In this document: positions 1 through 6,789 of the stretch, piece after piece
Layout: every line of letters begins with the position of its first letter
Numbering within the stretch: position 1 is the stretch's first letter
NCBI GenBank assembly: GCA_031259345.1
Contig: JAIRLQ010000150.1
Location: 1-9,187, forward strand
Reading direction: 5' to 3'
Source: Treponema sp.
Lineage (GTDB): Bacteria > Spirochaetota > Spirochaetia > Treponematales > Breznakiellaceae
DNA: 9,187 nt
Notes under the pieces: generated by a model
Seen by the model: only the letters and a program-made list of their open reading frames with translations
Told to the model about the DNA's origin: nothing
The model's database searches: none
Program-made: the position numbers and the translations under genes

Positions 1-27
1 CTTCCTGGACAGCCCCAAGGTCCGCTT

Positions 28-57
28 AAAAACGGCAAAATACGGAGCATTTTGCCG
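28..57 (-). terminator. Stem-loop with a minus-strand T-run
   Basis: A perfect 9-bp stem, CGGCAAAAT at 33-41 against ATTTTGCCG at 49-57, closes a 7-nt loop. On the minus strand it is followed at once by five T (A28-A32 on the plus strand), the form of a Rho-independent terminator for leftward transcription. On the plus strand no T-run follows, so it would be a weak terminator for a gene entering from the left. The next gene to the right points away from it, so the leftward transcript it would stop is not evident. Confidence 0.45.
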
Positions 58-99
58 AGACTTGTTCAATAACCAACCGGGTTATTGAACAAGTCCAAT
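58..99. repeat. 42-bp palindromic repeat, copy 1
   Basis: A perfect inverted repeat of 16 bp, GACTTGTTCAATAACC at 59-74 against its complement at 80-95, with loop AACCG. The same bases, with A before and CAAT after the stem, recur identically at 3269-3310, so the two copies bracket the first gene. As RNA it would form a stable hairpin, but it has no T-run on either strand. A REP- or MITE-like dispersed element is the likeliest reading; a copy count elsewhere in the genome would settle it. Confidence 0.85.
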
Positions 100-110
100 T
101 ACAACCGGTA

Positions 111-140
111 ATTCCAGACATTCACAGGATGTCCGGGAAT
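111..140 (+). other. Imperfect leader hairpin ahead of first gene
   Basis: ATTCC (111-115) pairs with GGAAT (136-140) and GACAT (117-121) with ATGTC (129-133), separated by a small asymmetric bulge, with a 7-nt loop at 122-128. It lies 22 nt before the ribosome site of the first gene, so if transcription starts upstream it would be in the 5' leader. No known riboswitch class is recognised. Confidence 0.3.
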
Positions 141-162
141 AACTTCATTGATACCATTTTTC

Positions 163-168
163 AGGAGG
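163..168 (+). promoter_or_regulatory. Ribosome binding site of first gene
   Basis: A full AGGAGG seven bases before the ATG at 176. It fixes that start and predicts efficient translation. Confidence 0.85.
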
Positions 169-175
169 AATTTCC

Positions 176-3100
176 ATGTTAATTCTGGCAAAAAAGAGAT
201 TAAATCTCGTTTTTTCTGTTGTTCTGACGATTGTTATTACGACACTGCTTGTCGCCTGCCCGACTGAACCTGATAACGGAAATACTCCATCAATCGACAA
301 GAGCGCCCTTGAGGCCGCGATACAGGAGGCTGAGGGGCTTTTGGACTCGCCGAAAATTTCCGTGGATGGAACTGAATTAAATCCCGGCGACGAGTATATT
401 ACACAGGCCGATTATGACACATTCAGAGGAAAAATTGAAGAAGCTCAAACTGTTTTTGATGATGTGAACGCCACTCAGGCGCAAATTAACGAAGCGGTGG
501 AGGGCCTTGACGAAGCGAAAACAGCGTTTGAAGGTTTAATCAAATATTCCGAAGGTGTAGATTTTACCAGGCTTGAAACATCTGTCCTAGCGGCCGAAGA
601 CCTTTTGAGTTCGGTAAAAACGCTGCTGGACAGCTCGATAACAGCTGGCACCAAGTGGGTCATACAAACGGATTATACCGCGTTCAAAGGGGAAATCGAA
701 AAAGCCAAAACAGTACTCGGAGATTCAGAGTCAGAAGATTCCGGTATAGAGCAGCCGGTAATAAATGAGGCCAAAGCCGCGCTTGATAACGCAAAAACCG
801 CTTTTGAAGCCCTGATCCAGACCGTGCCGGCAGCGCCGGGACCGGGTTCTCTGGTCAAGTTTAACGCTCCTAACGCTGCGTATAACGGTACGGGGACAGT
901 CAATTTTGGGGCAACCGGAGACAGGCGCCTGGTTTACCCCAACAAAGTTGATATCAAGAACGATGTAATTTCCATACAGGCAAAAATAGGAGTTGGCACT
1001 ACTTCCGGGCATAACGGTACCGGTTTTATCAGCGTTGCCGGTTCCGCCAGGAAAGGATACATGATGCTTACAGCCCAGAATATAAAGAACGATGGAACCG
1101 GCTCAAGCGGCCAAGGCATGGACCCTGCCGTTAGCTGGGCCGCCGGAGATGAATATATCTTCAAGTCGGAGATAAACAAGGGTATCATAAATCATTACGT
1201 CTACAGCACGACGGGGGAACTTATTTCACAGAGGGCAAACCAGCCGATAGGAACCTATACTGATAGTAATGGCAACCAGACATCTTTTGGCCACCTGGAA
1301 ACCGATACGGTTTACGCTTCTATCGGCGGTACGGGCGTGCAAAATATGACATGGTCGGATATTCTGGTCTACAGGAATGGGAGCTTCTATGTCATCAACT
1401 CCCTGCAGGAACAATCGCTGCTTCCCTCTCTTTCGGTGAGCGCCGCCGCCGCCCGTATTACCGCCACCGGTTCGGCATCCGTTACCTATACAGCCACGGC
1501 GATGGGCGGTGCGGCTGCGGAGATCACGGCGGTTTCAGCGGACCCCGCAACTGTCCGGGTTGACAGCTTTACGGGCGGAACGATAACTTTTTCGGGGCTA
1601 AAAGCGGGTACCGCGGAAATCACGGTTACCAATATATCTGACCCGTCCCTGACTACAAAAATAACCGTTACCGTTACCGAGTTCCCCGCGGTTGATGCTT
1701 ATGGCGCTTTGACCACTGTCTACCCCGCGGCGGGGGAAAGCGCTGCTTATACCGATGGCGAACTCATGATCACATTTGATACTGTTCCCGTGCTGCAAAC
1801 CGGGGGATCTATTTACATCTACGATAAAACAAGCGGTAATATGGTAGATGTGATCCTCTTTGCCGATGAGAAGCAGACTACCCTGGGATCCAGCAATAAC
1901 ATAATCAATGTAGGCCCGCAACTGGCCAGGGTTGACGGTACCAGCGTGTACTTTACCCCGCATTTTAACAAACTGGAGTATGGCAAAGAATACTATGTAG
2001 CCATTCCCAGGGCGGCCATTACCGCTACATTGAACGGCAGCCCCTTCGATGGCCTGAGCGATCTTAAAACTGTTGCAAGCTGGTCTTTTTCCACCAGGGC
2101 CGAGCCGGTGTTGATTGACTCCACCCCGATCAGTGTGGCTGCCGCGCATAGCTCTTCCCCTGATTTCCGTACTGTTTATGGGGCCCTCAAAGCCATCGCC
2201 GCCAAAGGAGGGAACTGGACGATTAATGTGGAGCCCGGTACGTATACCGAACTGGTTCATTATGTGGGTAGTTCCAATGTTACCATAAACGGAACAGGAA
2301 GCGCGAATTATGGACAGGATGTGGTTATTCAGTATACCAACTGTAACGACATGAACGGCGGAACCCACACCCGCCCTTCATTCTATTTCTCCGGGGCCAG
2401 TCTGGTCCTCAGGAACCTGACCCTTAAAAACACCACCATCCGGGGGGTAAGATACATAAGCACGGTAAACCCCACAAATAATACCCAGGCGGAAACAATT
2501 TATTTTGCCAACGGTACGAATAGAACTCTGGCCGCCTTTAACTGTTCCTTCCTCTCCCATCAGGATACCATTCAGACTACGGGCAAAAACTGGTTCTATA
2601 AATGTTATATCGAGGGGGACACCGATTTTATCTGGGGAACCGCCGATGTTTGCCTGCTTGAGGATTGTGAACTGGTATGCGTAAAAGATCCCAATAAGAC
2701 GAACAGCGATGATACCATACTCCTGGTTGCCCGCACCGGCAATACCGCGGCCGCGGTAACGACGGTGCCCAAGGGTTATGTACTCTTTAAGTCCAGAGTA
2801 AAAGTCGAATACCCCATGAAGGCTTACTTTAGCCGGAATCCCGGACAAGGCGCTTATTATGATCAGGCCGCTGTGATTGATACCGCCTTTACCCTGGAGG
2901 GGACAATCGCTTCCGAGATTTGGAATACGTCGGTGTATACATACCTGGAGGGAGCGCCGGAACACGTGGGATGGAAACTTTACAATAATACGGTTGACGG
3001 CGGTCCGCAGGATATTTCAGGAATGGCAGCAAATACCAGCGTCGTTGCCGCCGCGGTTTACAATCTTGAATACAACGGTAGACGGGCCATCCTGAACCGT

Positions 3101-3220
3101 GTGTACAAGAAATCGGGTGGTTATGAACCTGCCGCCAGTGTTTGGGATCTCAGCGCCCTGGAAAGCGGTTTTAGTGCAAGCCCGGACGCGAGTGTTTCAA
3201 ATACTTATGGGAGCCCCTGA
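176..3220 (+). CDS. FIVAR lipoprotein with C-terminal pectinesterase (CE8)
   Basis: A 1014-residue surface or periplasmic enzyme predicted to hydrolyse methyl esters of homogalacturonan, releasing methanol and leaving pectate. Residues 1-28 form a lipoprotein signal (K6-K7-R8, hydrophobic run, lipobox LLVAC with C28 as the lipidated residue). Two FIVAR helical repeats follow at about 41-123 and 129-215, both ending in the same AKTAFE(G/A)LI motif. About 226-415 is a module I do not recognise that recurs in the next gene. About 417-500 looks like a Big_2-type Ig domain and 503-642 like an SbsA-type Ig domain. CE8 occupies about 655-1000: DFRTVYGAL at 663, GTYTE at 688-692, Q771 in QAE, QDT with Q796 and the acid/base D797, the nucleophile D817 in DFIWG, and an Arg at R887. 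The usual LGRPW motif reads FSRNPG here, so its Trp is missing. The AGGAGG at 163-168 supports the start. It has its own terminator, so it is probably monocistronic. The CE8 call is firm from catalytic motifs; substrate form and exact location are inferred. Confidence 0.93.
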   Translation: MLILAKKRLNLVFSVVLTIVITTLLVACPTEPDNGNTPSIDKSALEAAIQEAEGLLDSPKISVDGTELNPGDEYITQADYDTFRGKIEEAQTVFDDVNATQAQINEAVEGLDEAKTAFEGLIKYSEGVDFTRLETSVLAAEDLLSSVKTLLDSSITAGTKWVIQTDYTAFKGEIEKAKTVLGDSESEDSGIEQPVINEAKAALDNAKTAFEALIQTVPAAPGPGSLVKFNAPNAAYNGTGTVNFGATGDRRLVYPNKVDIKNDVISIQAKIGVGTTSGHNGTGFISVAGSARKGYMMLTAQNIKNDGTGSSGQGMDPAVSWAAGDEYIFKSEINKGIINHYVYSTTGELISQRANQPIGTYTDSNGNQTSFGHLETDTVYASIGGTGVQNMTWSDILVYRNGSFYVINSLQEQSLLPSLSVSAAAARITATGSASVTYTATAMGGAAAEITAVSADPATVRVDSFTGGTITFSGLKAGTAEITVTNISDPSLTTKITVTVTEFPAVDAYGALTTVYPAAGESAAYTDGELMITFDTVPVLQTGGSIYIYDKTSGNMVDVILFADEKQTTLGSSNNIINVGPQLARVDGTSVYFTPHFNKLEYGKEYYVAIPRAAITATLNGSPFDGLSDLKTVASWSFSTRAEPVLIDSTPISVAAAHSSSPDFRTVYGALKAIAAKGGNWTINVEPGTYTELVHYVGSSNVTINGTGSANYGQDVVIQYTNCNDMNGGTHTRPSFYFSGASLVLRNLTLKNTTIRGVRYISTVNPTNNTQAETIYFANGTNRTLAAFNCSFLSHQDTIQTTGKNWFYKCYIEGDTDFIWGTADVCLLEDCELVCVKDPNKTNSDDTILLVARTGNTAAAVTTVPKGYVLFKSRVKVEYPMKAYFSRNPGQGAYYDQAAVIDTAFTLEGTIASEIWNTSVYTYLEGAPEHVGWKLYNNTVDGGPQDISGMAANTSVVAAAVYNLEYNGRRAILNRVYKKSGGYEPAASVWDLSALESGFSASPDASVSNTYGSP

Positions 3221-3245
3221 AAACTTTAGTTTTCAGGGTTTTCTT
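3215..3245 (+). terminator. Rho-independent terminator overlapping the stop codon
   Basis: An 11-bp perfect stem, CCCTGAAAACT (3215-3225) with AGTTTTCAGGG (3228-3238), is followed by TTTTCTT. The TGA stop of the pectinesterase gene (3218-3220) is inside the left arm, so there is essentially no 3' untranslated spacer. A ribosome at the stop would cover the stem, which could link termination to translation. Confidence 0.85.
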
Positions 3246-3268
3246 ACCCTTGGGACCCGTGCAAAAGT

Positions 3269-3310
3269 AGACTTGTTCAATAACCAACCGGGTTATTGAA
3301 CAAGTCCAAT
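3269..3310. repeat. 42-bp palindromic repeat, copy 2
   Basis: Identical over 42 bp to 58-99, same orientation, again a 16-bp perfect stem (3270-3285 against 3291-3306). It sits 49 bp after the stop of the first gene. With copy 1 it frames a segment of about 3.2 kb containing only that gene. Confidence 0.85.
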
Positions 3311-3412
3311 GAGTCTCCGCGGAGCCAAGCTCCAAGCAAACTTGTTTGCCGGTGTTTTAAGCCTTGCGTTAGTTTGAACGGAGGATCGTTCGGCAGGAGG
3401 TTTATTCGCAGT
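3311..3412. other. Intergenic cluster of short palindromes
   Basis: No convincing gene. Back-to-back inverted repeats follow the 42-bp repeat: CTCCGCGGAG (3315-3324, a perfect palindrome), GGAGC/GCTCC (3321-3325 with 3329-3333), GCAAAC/GTTTGC (3336-3341 with 3344-3349) and GAACG/CGTTC (3376-3380 with 3387-3391). The first two overlap and cannot form together. This density suggests a composite repeat element or structured RNA. A 61-codon minus-strand open frame crosses it (3293-3478) but is better explained by the palindromes. Confidence 0.5.
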
Positions 3413-3500
3413 GGGGTCTAATACCCAGGAACCCGCCTTCCGGCGGGGAACGTTGGGGCGGTTTAATTCCTCCGCCAATAATGGCGGGGTAGCAGACCCC
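3413..3500 (+). other. Long-range stem enclosing GC hairpins (possible structured RNA or repeat)
   Basis: GGGGTCT (3413-3419) pairs with AGACCCC (3494-3500). After a 2x2 internal loop, TACCC (3422-3426) pairs with GGGTA (3487-3491). Inside are CCCGCC/GGCGGG (3432-3437 with 3442-3447, loop TTCC) and CCGCCA/TGGCGG (3472-3477 with 3482-3487). The CCGCC at 3472-3476 could instead pair with GGCGG at 3457-3461, giving two exclusive folds. It lies about 150 bp upstream of the CE12-CE8 gene, so it could be in its leader if a promoter lies before it. I do not recognise a known riboswitch class; a dispersed repeat is equally possible. The strand is not established. Confidence 0.45.
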
Positions 3501-3529
3501 CGGTACTATAAATTTCCTATTCAGCGAAG

Positions 3530-3543
3530 ATACCCCGGGGTAT
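3530..3543. other. Perfect 14-bp palindrome
   Basis: ATACCCCGGGGTAT is self-complementary with no spacer, which suits a dimeric protein site at least as well as a hairpin. It lies 105 bp upstream of the CE12-CE8 start. A TATAAA at 3507-3512 just before it could be a -10 element, but I see no matching -35. If a promoter is there, the palindrome would lie just downstream, a position suited to a repressor. This is speculative. Confidence 0.35.
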
Positions 3544-3571
3544 TTCATTGAGAAAACCAGTCCTGCATGTC

Positions 3572-3620
3572 CGGCCGCCTCAGACCGGTGGTGTACAATA
3601 CCATTGGCTTGAAGCGGCCG
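3572..3620 (+). other. Two-tier stem-loop in leader of CE12-CE8 gene
   Basis: The outer stem CGGCCGC (3572-3578) pairs with GCGGCCG (3614-3620). After a 6x6 internal loop, CCGGTGGT (3585-3592) pairs with ACCATTGG (3600-3607) using two G-U pairs, around a 7-nt loop. It ends 18 nt before the ribosome site of the gene. It could tune translation or mRNA stability; no ligand or protein partner can be named. Confidence 0.4.
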
Positions 3621-3638
3621 AATTCGTCATCAGAAAAT

Positions 3639-3644
3639 GAGGTG
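3639..3644 (+). promoter_or_regulatory. Ribosome binding site deciding the CE12-CE8 start
   Basis: GAGGTG matches the 16S tail. It overlaps the in-frame ATG at 3637, which therefore cannot be the start it serves, and lies 4 nt before ATG 3649 and 7 nt before ATG 3652. Either of the latter two is the real start. Confidence 0.7.
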
Positions 3645-3648
3645 TATA

Positions 3649-6600
3649 ATGATGGTCCGTTTTGTACGTTTAGTTGCGGCGCTGTGTGTGTTTGTCACGG
3701 CGGGGCCGCCGGCTTTTTGCCGTCCCGCCAGTGAAGAAAGGAGGGCGGAACCGGTGAAAATTTTTCTCCTGGGAGATTCTACGGTTTGTGAATTTGCCAC
3801 CGACAGCGGATACCAGGTAAAGCGGGCAGGCTGGGGCCGTTATCTTCAGCCCTGGTTTGTTTCCGGAAAGGCGGCGGTGTTCAATTACGCCATGTCCGGC
3901 AGAAGCAGCAAGAGTTTTACCACGGAAGCGGCATACCGGCGGGTATGGAATGAAATCGGCGCCGGCGATTACCTGTTTATCCAGTTTGGCCACAATGACG
4001 AAAAGACCGAAGATGCTGAACGGGGAACCAATGCCTCCCAGTCCAGGGAAAGGGAGGGGTCCTTTAAGTGGTATCTGTACGAGAAGTACCTGGTCCCTGC
4101 CCGGCAAAAGGGGGCGTATCCAGTGCTGGTAACACCGGTAAGCCGCCGGGACGAAAGCGGCGGCGCGGTCGATTCCCACAAAAACTACGACGACGCGGTA
4201 AGAGAACTGGCGGAAGAGGCCGGTGTTCCCCTGATTGACCTTACCCAAAAAACAGCGGAACTTTATGAACGGATTTTTGGCGAAGATGGCGCGGAAGGAA
4301 CGGCGGCGCTCTTTGCGGTACGGAATGACGGTACCCTTGACAATACTCACTTTAACGGCAGGGGCGCCCGGGAGGTCTGCGCCCTGGTTATAGAAGGAAT
4401 CAAAGAATTAAAACTGCCTTTGGTAAATTTGATCGCCGGGACGAACGGTGGAGCCGCGGAGGTTTCCAGCCGCACATCTCTGGTCGCGTTTAACGCGGCA
4501 ATCCCCCTGGGCAGGTTTGAACCCGTCTGCCGGATCAGCGGCTTTGGTCAGACCGCGGCCTCAAAGGAGGCCTGGCTGCTCTACCCCCGCAGGATAGATC
4601 TGCTTACCGATGCCGTGAGGATTGAGGCAAAAATGCGTTTCAAAACCCTGGACGGTCATAACGGAACAGGCTTTATCAGCGTTGACGGCGCGGGCAGAAA
4701 GGGCTATATGATGATCTCGGGGCAGAATGTCAAAAATGTTGGTACCACAGGCGGGGCGGGCGGTCAAAGCTTAAACGCCGCATCCGGCTTTTTTGTCTGG
4801 GAAACCGGCAGAGATTATATTTTCAGATCGGAAATCGCCGGGGGTATAATCAATCATTATGTATACGATGTTGACGGTATCCTGCTTGCCTCAAAAACAG
4901 AGACTGAGGTAAACCGGGGACATTCCAACGCCGACATTGTGTATGCCGCGGTGGGCGGTACCGGTACAGATCAGGCGATCTGGTCTGAAATTAAAATCGT
5001 TTATAATAATGTGGAATATGTAATAGATTCGTTTGAGGCGCAGAAAACCTTACCCTCTTTTTTTGTTTCACCAAAAATGATCCGGCTCCGTAGAGGCGAT
5101 ACGGCGGAATTGGATTATATAGCTACGGCGGCCGGTGGAAATCCTGCGGCCCTTATCGCGGTTGTGGATGCCCCTGATATTCTCAAAATCGAGAAAAAAG
5201 GACGAGGAAAAATCACGGTCAGGGGGATCGCTTCGGGCACAACGGTGTTGCGCGCTGCCAGCGCCGCCGATTTGCCATTAAAGGCGGAAGTTGCCATTAC
5301 CGTACTGGAATTTCCCCGGACAGCCGGTTATGGGCGGCCGGTGTTCTATCCGGCGGCGGGGGCGATTGACGCCTATAGGGATGGAGAATTCCGCATTGCC
5401 TTTGACAATACTCCCATACTGCTCAAGGGCGGCACAATTTGGATATATGACGAACAAAGCGGCCGGCCGGTGGACACAATCGCCTTTGAAAACGAGCGGC
5501 AAAAGGTATTGGGCACAGCGGATAACGATATTTTTACCGGCGATCAGCTTGTCCGTATCCAGGATAACAGCGTTTTCTTTACCCCGCATTTTGACACGCT
5601 CGAATATTCCCGCCGCTATTATATCGCTATTCCAAAAGACAGTATCCGGGCGGAATTAAACGGCAGGCCCTTTGAAGGTCTTCCTGATCGCAAAGACGCC
5701 GCCCTCTGGACTTTTGCAACCAGGTACGCCCCCGCGCTTCAAGAGTCAAAACCGGTTACCGTGAACAGAGAAGGAGGAGCGGACTTCCGTACGGTCTACG
5801 GGGCGATGAGGGCGCTTGCTTCAAAATCCGGCTTATGGACGGTAAACGTCGCTCCGGGCATCTACAATGAACTGGTTCACTACGATGGGCAGGCGGATAT
5901 CATTATTATCGGGCAGGGCGGCGCCCCTTTCGGACGGGATGTGATCATCCAGTATACCAACTGCAACCAGATGAACGGCGGGACGAACACCCGTCCCAGT
6001 TTTTATTTTTCCGGCGCGAATTTGACACTGCGGAATATCACATTGAAAAATACCGCCCAGAGGGGCGTTTCCTACACCGGCGGCGCGGTTCCCGGCGACA
6101 CCCAGGCAGAGGCCCTTAATTTCGCCAACGGCGAGGGCCGGACCCTAACCGCGGTAAACTGTTCCTTCCTTTCCCATCAGGATACCTTACAGACCAGCGG
6201 GCGAAACTGGTTTTATCGCTGTTATATTGAAGGGGATACCGATTTTATCTGGGGAACCGCCGGGGTTTGTCTGCTGGAAGAGTGTAACATAGTCTGCGTC
6301 AACGATCCCAAACGCGCCGCCAAAGAATCCTATTTGATGGTTTCCCGTACCGGTCAGGCCCTCTCGGAAACTGTTACCAATGGCTTTGTGCTGTTCAATT
6401 CGCGTATAAAGGTTGAGGACGGGATGACCCTCTTTTTTGGAAGGAATGCCGGGGGCAGCGGTTTTTACGACCAGTGCGCCGTGGTAAACACCCATATCAC
6501 CCTGGAGGGAAAGGCCAGGCTGGACCCGGCGATCTGGAAGGCCTCACCCTGCATTTTTATTCCCGGCGCGGCGGAACACGCCGGCTGGAAAATATTCGGC

Positions 6601-6768
6601 TGTACCCTCAACGGCCTTCCCCTGGATACCAGCGCCATGCTGTCCAACACCGTGGTGCTTAACCGGCGCTTGGCAGAGAGCGAGTACGGCAGCAGGAGGG
6701 CGATCCTGAACCGGGTTTATCACAAAGACGGCGCGTATCAGGATGTACCGGAAGAGTGGAATCCCTAA
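3649..6768 (+). CDS. Rhamnogalacturonan acetylesterase-pectinesterase fusion (CE12-CE8)
   Basis: A 1039-residue two-enzyme protein predicted to remove acetyl groups from rhamnogalacturonan I and methyl groups from homogalacturonan. The N-terminus (MMVRF..., hydrophobic to about residue 23) is an exported signal peptide; the Cys near its end (PPAFC) lacks a good lipobox, so I favour ordinary cleavage. CE12/SGNH spans about 36-258: FLLGDST with nucleophile S44, G84 in MSGRSS, GHND with N116, and DNTH with D231 and H234, a complete catalytic set. About 277-467 is the unrecognised module shared with the preceding gene, then a Big_2-like Ig domain (469-558), an SbsA-type Ig domain (560-695) and CE8 (about 700-1035): GIYNE at 737-741, Q819, Q844-D845 (QDTL), D865 (DFIWG) and R932 in FGRNAG, again without the Trp of LGRPW. 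ATG 3649 is chosen because GAGGTG precedes it; ATG 3637 overlaps that site. Similarity to the preceding gene from the module onward indicates duplication with exchange of the front domain. Confidence 0.93.
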   Translation: MMVRFVRLVAALCVFVTAGPPAFCRPASEERRAEPVKIFLLGDSTVCEFATDSGYQVKRAGWGRYLQPWFVSGKAAVFNYAMSGRSSKSFTTEAAYRRVWNEIGAGDYLFIQFGHNDEKTEDAERGTNASQSREREGSFKWYLYEKYLVPARQKGAYPVLVTPVSRRDESGGAVDSHKNYDDAVRELAEEAGVPLIDLTQKTAELYERIFGEDGAEGTAALFAVRNDGTLDNTHFNGRGAREVCALVIEGIKELKLPLVNLIAGTNGGAAEVSSRTSLVAFNAAIPLGRFEPVCRISGFGQTAASKEAWLLYPRRIDLLTDAVRIEAKMRFKTLDGHNGTGFISVDGAGRKGYMMISGQNVKNVGTTGGAGGQSLNAASGFFVWETGRDYIFRSEIAGGIINHYVYDVDGILLASKTETEVNRGHSNADIVYAAVGGTGTDQAIWSEIKIVYNNVEYVIDSFEAQKTLPSFFVSPKMIRLRRGDTAELDYIATAAGGNPAALIAVVDAPDILKIEKKGRGKITVRGIASGTTVLRAASAADLPLKAEVAITVLEFPRTAGYGRPVFYPAAGAIDAYRDGEFRIAFDNTPILLKGGTIWIYDEQSGRPVDTIAFENERQKVLGTADNDIFTGDQLVRIQDNSVFFTPHFDTLEYSRRYYIAIPKDSIRAELNGRPFEGLPDRKDAALWTFATRYAPALQESKPVTVNREGGADFRTVYGAMRALASKSGLWTVNVAPGIYNELVHYDGQADIIIIGQGGAPFGRDVIIQYTNCNQMNGGTNTRPSFYFSGANLTLRNITLKNTAQRGVSYTGGAVPGDTQAEALNFANGEGRTLTAVNCSFLSHQDTLQTSGRNWFYRCYIEGDTDFIWGTAGVCLLEECNIVCVNDPKRAAKESYLMVSRTGQALSETVTNGFVLFNSRIKVEDGMTLFFGRNAGGSGFYDQCAVVNTHITLEGKARLDPAIWKASPCIFIPGAAEHAGWKIFGCTLNGLPLDTSAMLSNTVVLNRRLAESEYGSRRAILNRVYHKDGAYQDVPEEWNP

Positions 6769-6789
6769 TGCGGGAAGAAAAACAACAGA

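Noticed and set aside
1..88. End of an upstream plus-strand gene in the frame starting at base 2
   Set aside because: Its last codons would lie in the hairpin and palindromic repeat and give no recognisable protein; too short to support.
1598..2368. Long minus-strand open frame of 256 codons inside the first gene
   Set aside because: It lies opposite strongly conserved Ig and CE8 coding sequence, has no ribosome site and no recognisable domain; a GC-driven shadow.
2378..2965. Minus-strand open frame of 195 codons
   Set aside because: Antisense to the catalytic core of the pectinesterase, with no domain features; a shadow.
3099..3299. Plus-strand 66-codon open frame overlapping the end of the first gene
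   Set aside because: Out of frame with the pectinesterase, it reads through the terminator and the palindromic repeat.
3293..3478. Minus-strand 61-codon open frame in the intergenic space
   Set aside because: It runs through several hairpins and ends inside the palindromic repeat. It has no ribosome site I can see and no domain. If the underlying element is repeated, databases may hold many such spurious proteins.
3376..3500. Integron attC-like site
   Set aside because: The folded palindrome is suggestive, but I could not find paired core boxes of the GTTRRRY type at its ends and there is no integrase.
129..3605. Short words (ATGTCCGG, TTCATTGA, ATACCATT) shared by the leaders of both esterase genes
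   Set aside because: Eight-base matches in different order and spacing are expected by chance in leaders of this size.
3637..3648. ATG at 3637 as start of the CE12-CE8 gene
   Set aside because: It overlaps the GAGGTG ribosome site that serves ATG 3649 or 3652, and the extra residues before the signal peptide add nothing.
3670..4350. Minus-strand open frame of 226 codons
   Set aside because: Antisense to the CE12 domain, which has all its catalytic motifs on the plus strand.
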